NCBI RefSeq assembly: GCF_905163445.1 | Contig: NC_053183.1 | Span: 18,352,001 to 18,416,000, forward strand | From: Pararge aegeria | Taxonomy: Eukaryota; Arthropoda; Insecta; Lepidoptera; Nymphalidae | DNA length: 64,000 nucleotides | Direction of reading: 5' to 3' | Part shown: positions 41,955 through 51,102 of the stretch, piece after piece | Layout of the letters: each line of letters starts with the position of its first letter | Position numbering within the stretch: the first letter of the stretch is position 1 | Notes under the pieces: generated by a model | Seen by the model: only the letters and a program-made list of their open reading frames with translations | The model's database searches: none | Told to the model about the DNA's origin: nothing | Position numbers and translations under genes: made by a program

Positions 41955-42250
41955 TTACTAATATTATAATATAAGTGTTGATGTTTGTAACTCAATCACG
42001 CAAAAACGGTTGAACGGATTTGGATGAAATTTAGCATGCATGTAGCCTTTGACATGGAAAAGAACATAGGCTACCTTTAATTCCGCTTCCTTAAGTAGTT
42101 CTCGAGGGAAAACGAATGTTGTTTTCGAATTAAGTCGCAGGGATAAATTTGAAATTTGGTATGCATATCGCCCATGCTATGGAAAAGGACATGTAATTTC
42201 TATACTGATCCCTTAAATAGTTCCCGTGGTAGGTATTAAAAACGAGCGAA
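41955..42250 (+). mobile_element. Helitron-like 5' part
   Basis: acttactaatattataatat, caatcacgcaaaaacggttg, gaacataggctacct. The expected CTAG end is not found; it fades out near 42250. Confidence 0.5.
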
Positions 42251-42284
42251 GCTTTAGACCCAACATACTTTCATCAAACATGAA

Positions 42285-42360
42285 AGTATGATATATACAT
42301 ATATATATATATATCATTACATATATATATATCAATATTCTTCTTCTTCTTCTTTTATTT
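42285..42360 (+). repeat. (AT)n and (TTC)n microsatellites
   Basis: AT repeat with interruptions, then cttcttcttcttctt. Confidence 0.8.
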
Positions 42361-42761
42361 TTATCAATAGTTATATTATTCTCGCAGGCAAAAATATCGT
42401 GTGTGTAATGAATTATTCTGTGTATTTTAGCCTGTGTGAGAATATTATTTTTATTAACATTCCATCTCTCAAATTAAGAAAATAAATGGAGAGCAGAAAT
42501 CCGAATATATATGTACAATGCAAAAGGCAAAACAGGTTTTAGTTAGGAAATTAAATGTCTTTTTATTGTCGTTTTTTGGCGCAAAAATGGTTAAAATCGG
42601 TCCAGCCTCGGAGCCTATTGTGTACAAACATACAAAATCTTTCCTCCTTAATATTCCTCCTTTATTAGTATGGATTCGAATATATAAAATAATAAAAAAA
42701 TTATGTTATTTGTTTTAAACTATTTTGTAAGGTGAACAGTATTTTCTCTGGGAACAAAGTC

Positions 42762-43159
42762 TTTAAACCCAACCATAAGCTAAGAGCAAGAACAGTCACA
42801 GTGATCACATTTTTATGATGGGAATACCGGAAATAACAAGAGCAAAAAAATGTATACGTTATTAACACACAATTTAATAAATCAAACGAGTGAGGAGCTC
42901 TATGCACAATAAGTAAGGAATCTTAACCAGCCTAGAGAAGAAAATGAAAAATAAGATGTTTAAAACCCAACCATAAGCTAAGAGCAAGAACAGTCACAGT
43001 AATCACATTTTTATGATGGGAATACCGGAAATACGAAAGAGCAAAAAAATTTAAACGTTATTAACACACAATTCAATAAATCAAACGAGTGAGGAGCTCT
43101 ATGCACAATAAGTGAGGAATCTTAACCAGTCTAGAGAAGGAAATGAAAAATAAGATGTT
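42762..43159 (+). repeat. Tandem duplication, two 199-bp units
   Basis: Units 42762-42960 and 42961-43159 share nearly every block, e.g. ccataagctaagagcaagaa, catttttatgatgggaatac and gaggagctctatgcacaata, differing at a handful of positions. Noncoding. It may be a satellite seed or one local duplication. Confidence 0.9.
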
Positions 43160-43355
43160 AAAAAAAAAGTTGTATAATATTACTAAAGAGAAGTCATGAT
43201 TATTTAATTATTGTACCGGAACTTGTAACAGGATACGTCGCGTGTCGTTGAAGTGAATAACTACTTACTCTTAGTTTCTGAAACGATGATCATTTATTAA
43301 AATAGCAAATTGACTGAAAAAATGGGAAATATAATGTAGTAAAATTTATTGTAGA

Positions 43356-43560
43356 CTAGCTGATACCCGCGACTTCGTTCGCGTGGATTAAAGTTTTTAT
43401 TCCAGCAGGAACTTTCTAATTTCCCGGGATAAAAGGTACCCTATGTTCTTTTCTATGTCAAAGGCTACATGCATGTCAAATTTCATTCAATTCCGTTCAG
43501 CCGTTTTTGTGTGATTGGGTAACAAACATCCACACTTTCACATTTATAATATTAGTAGGA
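43356..43560 (-). mobile_element. Helitron-like element, complete (205 bp)
   Basis: Plus strand ctagctgatacccgcgactt ... ataatattagtagga with A before and T after. Minus-strand ends TC and CTAG. Noncoding. Confidence 0.7.
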
Positions 43561-44004
43561 TAATATGCGAGTGTGAATAGGACAAAAAACTATATTTCGT
43601 TCTGTTTAATTCTTACTTTATTATTGTAATTTTTACCAATTATTTATCACAATGTTATTTATATTAAATTTGAAACCAGTCATTGTATGAAATAGTATAA
43701 CCAAAGTGCCATTTTTTGTGTCAAAATGTATATAAATATTAAAGATATAATAGGTGAGTTTAAAGATTAAAGAGTATGGGATTCATTGATCTTTCCTACA
43801 TTTTGTAGCAAAAAGGACGCTGGATTAAAAAAAAGCAAATTATTTCGTATAATTACCGTCAAAGTAGTCATTAGTGTTATTAAAACGTTTAACAATGCGT
43901 TAAGCTTTTATTACAAGTAGCATTTCTGGAGATAGATTAACAATTAAACTTTGAACAACTATTTCAGCTGACAATTGATTTGATCGGAGTTTAAGAGACT
44001 GAGA

Positions 44005-44125
44005 GTTAAAGTTACCATCGTTAGCGTTGCACTCAGTTATCAGTAAAATCAAACTTAATTAATTCGTCGCAGTGCTGTGATCGCTGTTCACTTTGATAAT
44101 TTTCATGCTAATAATTATGTGCTAG
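44005..44125 (+). repeat. Rep-3 partial copy
   Basis: accatcgttagcgttgcact, cagttatcagtaaaatcaaa, gttcactttgataatttt and gctaataatta correspond in order to the middle of the 22.9-kb copy. Confidence 0.45.
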
Positions 44126-44319
44126 AAACTGTATTATGTACTATATATTCATTGCTTCAATTGCGTAATGGCAGAGAGTAGGATTTAAAACTGATTTTAG
44201 AGTGATTAAATTTAAATAAAATAGTAATTTGCGCAATGATTAGAGTAATGAAATTGTTATTTTAACCAGTCTCTGTGGCACTGGTTTACGTTGTAATAGG
44301 CTTACGCTGTAATATCGAG

Positions 44320-45005
44320 CAGTGATAACTCAGTGGTTAGAATATCGGCTTTAGTTTCAGGAGGCCGAATTCGAATCGTAGCAGGAAGGTCTAACTTTTC
44401 TAACTTATGTTCGTTCTAATTAATTAATATTTCACTTACTCCAAGGGTTTGGGAAAAGCGTGGACGTGATGAGCCCATCAAACCGGGCCAGCATAGTAGA
44501 CTTCAAAGCCTTGAACACCGGCGCAAGGTTGCCTGTCTGGCTGTATTCTACAAGATACATTTCGGAGAGTGTGCTCAGGAGCTATTCGATTTGTTTAAAC
44601 CATCTCCTTTCTACCATCAAACTGCGAGGTACCGAAAGAATCTGCACCGTTACGCTGTTGAAATACCATCAACACGTACGAAGCGTTTTGCTTCTTCCTT
44701 TCTGATCTGCACAGCAAAGGCCTGGAATGCCCTCCCATCTTCCGTCTTCCCCGATACCTATAATTTGGGAACCTTCAAATCAAAAGTGAATAGGAATCTT
44801 CTAGGCAAGCGCGCTTCATCTTTTTTTTTTTTTTTTTTTTTATTTTATCTGGCTGCATCATCACTTACCATCAGGTATCATTGCAGTCAAGCACTTGTCT
44901 ATATAATTAAAAAAAAGCGTGGTGGATTTGGGCCTCAGCCCTTCTTATTGTGGGAGGTGACACGTGCCCTGTAGTGGGCCGGTAATGGGTTTACATGATG
45001 AAGAG
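44320..45005 (+). mobile_element. SINE-a interrupted by a LINE
   Basis: The left part (agcagtgataactcagtggt to gggtttgggaaaagcgtgg, 44463) and the right part (agcgtggtggatttgggcct to agtgggccggtaatgggttt) belong to one SINE-a lacking its middle third. aaaagcgtgg occurs at 44454-44463 and 44913-44922, a likely 10-bp TSD of the LINE between them. Confidence 0.65.
44464..44912 (+). pseudogene. LINE C-terminal fragment with 3' UTR
   Basis: Codons read ACLAVFYKIHFGECAQELFD, then RTKRFASSFLICTAKAWNAL and YNLGTFKSKVNRNLLGKRA, a recurrent C-terminus of lepidopteran LINE polymerases. A T-run at about 44820-44841 and a UTR (gctgcatcatcacttaccat) follow, ending in a short A-run. The upstream RT and endonuclease are absent. 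A frameshift is apparent near 44500. Confidence 0.7.
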
Positions 45006-45039
45006 AAGATGTTTACAGACTATTTAATAATACGCTAAG

Positions 45040-45296
45040 GTCCTGAGGTGTCGTGGGCGGGCGATATGAAGCGGTAGATCTGGGTATTATTTTTACGACG
45101 GGTCGTAAGAGGAAAATCATTGCCTATAACCCCAGCAACACTCCGCAGGGCATGCGAGGAAAACGTCCCACAAAGTATCGCCCTGTGTCCATCAACGTAG
45201 GCGTAGATGCTAAGCCCCAATGCTGCTTAACGGCAGAGTTAAGTATGGCGATAGTACCTACTTCCCCGGACAAACTGGTAATAACTCAACATTTTT
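45040..45296 (+). repeat. Repeat fragment shared with 62.65-62.93 kb
   Basis: gtaggcgtagatgctaagcc, ccaatgctgcttaacggcag and tacttccccggac recur in the same orientation near 62.78-62.91 kb. Family not identified. No supported protein. Confidence 0.5.
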
Positions 45297-45312
45297 AAAT
45301 CGCACAGCAACG

Positions 45313-46289
45313 GAGAGTCGCAGGTTCAATTCCTGTCGGTTCCGAAAATTTTTATATGCATTTTCAAGTTATAAAATTGATATTTCCTCCAAGTGTAGGT
45401 AAAAACACTAATAAAAAATTATAAAAAAGCAATGTGTCATCTCTTCTTTCAAACGTGTCTCATTGTAATATGGACCTTTGAAAAAGTAGATCGAAACTGC
45501 AACGTTTCCTACTAGATGACGCTACAGTAGCTATAAGACTGATGTGAAAGGCATATACTAATTTCGGCACCGACGGTAGGAGAGCCGTAGCTTTTTTTTT
45601 TTTTTTTTGTCGTGGTGGAAAAGCTTTATGGCTACCTCTGTCCTTTTGGGCAGGACAGAGGTTATGTGGGACTCGTTTACCCGAACTAAAAACCACCACG
45701 GCATGTCCCTCTCGTTGGATTTATTGGACGTCCGGGGAACCCGTTGTACACTTGCCAGACGTCTACCAACGACCCCAACTGATTGCCAGGGCTACTAAGC
45801 TAAGGAGGAGGTGATCAGGACAGCTTGACCCCCCTCAGACAGCAGGGAGACTCGTATAGGGACGGGTAGCAAGCCCAATAACTACCCTCCGCCTCCCAGG
45901 GCAAGCAAACGTGCGGCATATTCCCGCCGTCTCCTTCCCCCCCGTCTACGCCGGAGCGGATGTGCGTTTACAGCTTCTTCACGCATCCGCTCCGCGGCCT
46001 CCTTCTGCGAGATAACTTCTACGCAAAAGTCAACCACAGCTTCCCAAGACCTCTCGCTGCTCAGCATGGCAAATACAACGCTGGACAGCGAGAGGTCCCC
46101 GCCTATTTCCGCTACCAGTGTGCGACGCTGAGGATCCCACCTGCGACACTCCTCGAGGGTGTGCTGTGCAGTGTCTTCCGCAGAGAGCCGTAGCTTAATT
46201 GGATAAAGCGCTCAGGCCGCGATTGCCAGAGAGTAGCAGGTTCAAATCCTGTCGGTTCCGATAATATTTATATGCATTTTCAATTTATA
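45313..46289 (+). mobile_element. SINE-b with 16-bp TSD, split by an R1-clade LINE
   Basis: TSD aaatcgcacagcaacg at 45297-45312 and 46290-46305. Without the LINE it is about 374 bp: a partial tRNA-like 3' half (gagagtcgcaggttcaattc), tail aattt/tcctccaagtgtagg, a unique region (agtagatcgaaactgcaacg), then a full tRNA-like segment (gagccgtagct|taattggataaagcgc ... ggttcaaatcctgtcggtt) and a second short tail. This reads as a 5'-truncated dimer. Confidence 0.85.
45594..46182 (-). mobile_element. R1-clade LINE 3' end inserted in SINE-b, 14-bp TSD
   Basis: TSD gagagccgtagctt at 45580-45593 and 46183-46196. Poly(A) is the T-run ending at about 45608. From 46182 the minus-strand frame reads AQHTLEEC, DLSLSSVVFAML, WEAVVDFCVEVISQKEAAER to a stop near 45882: an R1-clade C-terminus, including the H-x4-C of its zinc-finger region. 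A 3' UTR of about 270 bp follows. 5'-truncated. The target is the 5' end of the SINE's tRNA-like segment. Confidence 0.85.
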
Positions 46290-46549
46290 AAATCGCACAG
46301 CAACGTTGTAAAATCCGTTCGCAACAGCAAGTCTTTTGTATCTCGCAGACAAGGTCAAGGTTAATATTAATGCAGCCTAGATTCGCAAACAATAACTCAC
46401 CCCACTCACAAAGAAAGCGCCTCGTTTCCAAATTGGTTATTTATGTACTCGTTTCTATAATACAAACGCGGAGCACATCCATCATCGTAGTTCTGTTCTA
46501 GATTAAATGTGTACACTCAATCTAAGTTAAGTCATCAAACCAGCATGGT

Positions 46550-46930
46550 CGCTAACTATGGGCCTCTAAGAAGGCTCAGAGTCACTCAGCGGGCGATCGA
46601 GAGAGCTATGCTAGGAGTATCTCTACGTGATCAAATCAGAAATGAGGAGATTCGTAGAAGAACTAGAGTTACGGACATAGCTCAGCGAGTCACGAAGCTG
46701 AAGTGGCAATGGGCACGACTCGTAGCTCGGAGAACCGATGGACGTTGGGGTCTTAAGGTGATGGAATGGCGATCCCGCACCTGTAAGCGCAGCGTAGGTC
46801 GGCCCCCAACGAGGTGGACAGATGACATCAGGCGAGTCGCTGGGAGCCGCTGGAGGCAAGCGGCCCAGGACTGTGTATTGTGGAACTCCCTACAAAAGAC
46901 CTATGTCCAGCAGTGGACGTCTAAATACAA
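46550..46930 (+). pseudogene. RTE-type LINE C-terminal coding remnant
   Basis: Frame open through GPLRRLRVTQRAIERAMLGV, RNEEIRRRTRVTDIAQRV, RRTDGRWGLKVMEW, SVGRPPTRWTDDIRRVAGSR and QKTYVQQWTS. More complete than the 35.9-kb copy. The usual aggh.a after WQWA reads RLVA here. The frame continues past 46925 into SINE-d and should not be taken as one protein. Confidence 0.85.
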
Positions 46931-46949
46931 AGTACTTTTACGAACTCCC

Positions 46950-47265
46950 TGGCGCAACGGTGAGCATTGTGAATTTAAGCAGGAGGTCCTGGATTCGATT
47001 CCCAGGGGGCAATTTGGGAATTTATAATTACTGAATTTTCTCTGGTGTGGTCTAGTGGGAGGCTTTGTCCGTGGCTAGTTACCACCCTACCGACAAAGAC
47101 GTGCCGCGATTTAGTGTTCCGGTGCGATGTCGCGTAGCAACCGATTAGTTGTATAACTACCATACTATAACATCCCACAACCACTAGACTGACTGCATCA
47201 TCACTTACCACCGGGTGAGATTGCAGTCAAGGGCTAACTTGTAGTGGAATAAAAAAAAAGAACAC
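46950..47265 (+). mobile_element. SINE-d, full length
   Basis: Head ctccctggcgcaacggtgag and B box attcgattcccaggggg, linker tgggaatttataattactga, body ccgtggctagttaccaccct and gtcgcgtagcaaccgattag, tail agattgcagtcaagggctaa, and poly(A) from about 47252. Reference copy for the family. Confidence 0.85.
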
Positions 47266-48424
47266 ATATTATGTTTATGACTCAGAAGATAAGTAATATT
47301 ATTTAGTTAGGTAGCTAGCTTACTAAAAATGTAATAAGTATATCACAGCTTATAAAAGGTTTTGACGTTGCAAAGTGTTTGTCTCGGATATGTAGATTTA
47401 ATCACGGGCCAAATGGATATCAAACGTAAAATTTATTACCCCGGAGTTATTTTTTCTCATTATAATAAAAAATACACTTTACACGTGTATGAATAAAAAA
47501 GGTTTATTGAACCCATAGAAGCGAGTGAACAAAACTTTTGACAGTTCATTTGTCTAAATTAGCCCAGCTGGATGAAACAAAAGTAAAAGTAGAATGTTTT
47601 CCTTTTGAAATCGCATCAATTTCCTGCCACGCCTAAAAAATATAAGCGTTCATATTTCACAGTAAGACATGCTGTATCCTCTTTAAGTAGCTCGTAAATC
47701 GTGCCCAGTTCTACTTCTACTTCTAACTCAGATCAAAGGAAATAAATAGCAGGAGCAATTGCGTACCAAATTTAGCTCAGAATAAGTAATATGAAGTCAA
47801 AAGTACGGATTACTTTTGACTTACGAGCAAAGTTTCTGTAAAATGTTTATCAAGGCCTCGACACTTCTAGATTACAATTATCTAATTTAAAGGCTATATA
47901 GGAAAAAAACTTTTAAGCTAGTGAAGAATAGTGACGTTTATCGCAGTAAGAGAACTAGTGTTTGTGCTACGCTACCGTTATAGTATATTTTATTACTCAT
48001 CTCGGGATAAGTAATATCTTAGTACTCGCTGTTACTTAGCACATGCAAACTATACTTGTCGCACGCAAAATGACTGTAAAAACGGCTAAAATTAAAAATA
48101 AATAACAAAAAAAAACACAATCTATCCATCTTTCGTAACTCCGTCGTAAATAATATGATAGTAATAATAATATTAAAATCATTTATTCACGCGATTACTA
48201 AATAGTGACAGAAGCATAGCAGTTTTGTTTGAAATATGATGTTTGTTTTAATCACTGATACCTTAACTAATATGGTAATTTATGAGGATGACCTGCTAAT
48301 GTCAAACACAGCTGCGAATGTGAACGTGTTTAGTTTGGAAGATTAAATGCGAATAACAAGCAATGAAATATATTTTTTTGATTAAGTAAGCTTCAATAAA
48401 ATAATTTCTCTGAATATGAAATGT
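47266..48424. other. No gene seen
   Basis: About 1.2 kb with no recognised repeat or coding frame. Could be host intronic or intergenic sequence. Confidence 0.45.
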
Positions 48425-48660
48425 ATTTTTTTTTTTAAATCTATAGACTAACGCTTGACCGCAATCACACCCGAAAATTAGTGATGATGCGGCCTAGGTT
48501 GGAGCGCGCTCGCCTAGGACATGCCTATTCACTCTTGATTTGAAGGAGCCCAGGTAATAGGTATCGGGGAACACGGAACCGGGAAGGAAATTTCAGATAA
48601 AGTAGAAACCGTGTGAAGTAAAGCATGGCCTTGTTGAGGATGCCAAGTTTTTTTCCAGCA
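48425..48660 (-). mobile_element. LINE 3' end fragment
   Basis: After a T-run, agactaacgcttgaccgcaa, gatgatgcggcctaggttgg, agcgcgctcgcctaggacat and gaaggagcccaggtaatagg resemble a reversed LINE 3' region I recall from lepidopterans. No reading frame is kept. Confidence 0.5.
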
Positions 48661-49715
48661 GTTTGATGCTTTGTCCAAAGGCTTAATTAAATGATAATTA
48701 TTGAGTTTTATTTTATAAGTTTCTTTGTAATAACTTCATTTATTGGCAATCCATTTTCGTCTATCTTTTTTCTGTAGTCTATGCCTTCTGAATACAACGC
48801 CTCTTCCAAGGCGCGTTTTAAGTGCCACGGCATTTATGCTGCCCTGGTGCGGCGCCAAGAGCCTTATATGCGTTGGTATGTGGCTTGTAATACCTAGACA
48901 TTTAGACTGAGTTTGGATTACTAAATTACTATGTGCCAGGAAAATTAGCTACAAAAAGTTTAGACAGACCGTTTATCACAGTTTAAACTTTACTTTACAC
49001 TTAGAGTATACTTAAGGAGGCGTTCCATACAAGTTATTACAGGACTACTGTGCTCCTATGCGATCCTGGTACCTTACCTACACTACATTAGTTTGAAAAA
49101 CGAATATACTAATGTTTGTACACTCTCTCACTGCAAAAGTAGATAGGTAGATTAATTTATTATTGCACAAAATCGAGACAATCCTTGATCGAAGAATCAA
49201 GTTAGCGAAAGCTTTTTGGATTTTAAATAAAGTTTCATAAAAGATAGTTATCCACTAGAGACGTTAATTGGTGATGGTATTTCAAGCATGCAGTATTTAT
49301 TTGCCTAGATATTTCACAGTCGGGATCTTGCACCCCATACACGTAGCTCGTAATTTGCACCCTGTTCTAAATACGACGCGGGCCCTGAATTGAGGCTAGA
49401 TGGATTAACAAAATTACTGACCTGGAATGTTTGTGATGTCGCTGAATTTCCAGTTTATTTCCATTTTCCATTTCCATTTTTTCCGAGCTTATTTCCACCT
49501 CGTTTTTCTTCGTAATTTTTATTTTAAAATACGCAACATAATAATTTTCGTTTATATTGCGTATTTGACCAAGGTCTGTTTGAATAATATTTATATAACT
49601 TGTTTTGCTATGTCTTTCCGTTTAATCCGGGTAATCCATTTTCAAGCTCTTACTGATATTTGGTTAAGCTGACATTAACTTCCATTATAACAAAATTAAT
49701 AACATACCAAAATTT
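48661..49715. other. No gene seen
   Basis: Unassigned. A GC-richer patch at 48790-48880 (caaggcgcgttttaagtgcc, ctggtgcggcgcc) may be a LINE remnant. No frame carries a domain. Confidence 0.4.
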
Positions 49716-49717
49716 AG

Positions 49718-50060
49718 CGATGTTAGCCCAATGGGTAGGACTCCGACTTCACTTTTGGGGGGCCGAGTTCGAATCCGAGTCTTTAGACTTTTCCAATTTA
49801 TGTGCGTTTAATTATAATATCACTTGCTTCAACTATGAAGAAAAAATACATCAAAAGGAAACCTGCATGCCTGAGAGTTCTACTTTATATTCTCAAAGTC
49901 CAGCAATCCACACCGAGCCGGCGTGGTGGACTACGGCCTTAACCCCTACTCATTGTGGGACGAGACCCGTGCCTTGTACGGACAGATCCCACTAAATAAC
50001 CTGAGGTCAGCCTCTGGTTATTTGGTGGGATCCGTTGTCCGTGAGATGTCGGTAACGCAA
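49718..50060 (+). mobile_element. SINE-a with a 62-bp self-complementary insertion
   Basis: gcgatgttagcccaatgggt, ggccgagttcgaatccgagt, ctgcatgcctgagagttcta and ggactacggccttaacccct reach gtgccttgta (49978); gtgagatgtcggtaacg (50041) continues a diverged SINE end. Between them, cggaca/tgtccg and gatcccactaaataacc/ggttatttggtgggatc pair into one hairpin (one mismatch in the long arms). Confidence 0.75.
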
Positions 50061-51102
50061 TAATCTCGATAGATATACTGGCCTCGAATAGCAACAGATA
50101 ACAGAATACCGATAAATGGAATAAAGAAAGGGAGGAATTTCCCCTAAAATGGGTCTAACTAAACTAGTCACTACAGGTTAGAAATAAATAATTAATATAA
50201 TAATAACCAAATGTCCATTACAACAGTACTAAAAATGGGACAACGGTGTAAAGGGAAGAATGTAAAGGACCTCCTATCACATTCCACATTCCTGAACGTA
50301 AAATAAGAATTATTTAGGATGACCAATTTCAGAAGACGAGGGCCGAAGGACGGTCAAGTGTCGAATCTTAAAACATTCGTACGGTAGATACAGAATCCTT
50401 TTTTGTATTTGACTTTTAAAAGCGTTATTTTGCGGAAATATATTGTGAAAATTAAAAAAGCAGGAGAATCTGTATTATTTATAATTGTAAGTACTTAACA
50501 ATTATTCATTGTGAGGTCAACATCTTCCGGTGATCCTCTTGAGGATGTTCCGGTGTCAAAGCGAAACGTGCGTAACATTGTCGAAGATATTCTGTTTGGT
50601 GTGGAGAATAAGTTTGAAGAAATTGTAAATTACACAATACACATTCTCTTGCTTTTCGCGGAGCAAAGAAAATAATAATAATAATCTTTATTGAAAGGTA
50701 TAAACCCAGTTATTAAAATATAAATGAAACATAACTTTCATAATAACTATAAAAGTTGAAAAGATATTGGATGGTATCTAAGTCAATTTCACATGATCGG
50801 TATTCAGGTGGGTTTGTCTATAAAAGATCATAATAAATACTAAAAGTATCATTGGTGCGAGTCAATTTTACAAACCTGTATATAAATGTGTAATTTATAG
50901 GTAGGTGTGTAACATTGTCTCAACAATTATCTACATTTTTGAGATGAATTTATAATATACGGTTACCTCGATTTTTATAGCAAACAACTAACTTCTGATT
51001 AGTAAATTTTTTCCGCAACTAATGGTAGTCCTGTGACTTCAGACGTAGTGTTTTGTAATTAGCTTATATATCCCTAAGAAATCTTAGTATTACTTTACAT
51101 GT
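50061..51102. other. No gene seen; reversed LINE tail at 50670
   Basis: 50672-50740 (aataataataataatcttta, ttgaaaggtataaaccc) looks like a minus-strand LINE 3' end with AATAAA and a (TAA)n-type tail. 50520-50580 (cttccggtgatcctcttgag, aagcgaaacgtgcgtaac) recalls another lepidopteran repeat. No endonuclease domain precedes the RT at 51.1 kb. Confidence 0.4.

Noticed and set aside
42762..43159. CRISPR-like array
   Set aside because: Only two 199-bp adjacent units without spacers; the genome is eukaryotic.
45053..45298. 81-codon frame in the repeat at 45.05 kb
   Set aside because: The related copy at 62.65 kb does not keep the frame and no domain is visible.
46925..47027. C-terminal extension of the RTE-like frame
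   Set aside because: The frame runs by chance into the adjacent SINE-d; the RTE protein ends at about QQWTS.
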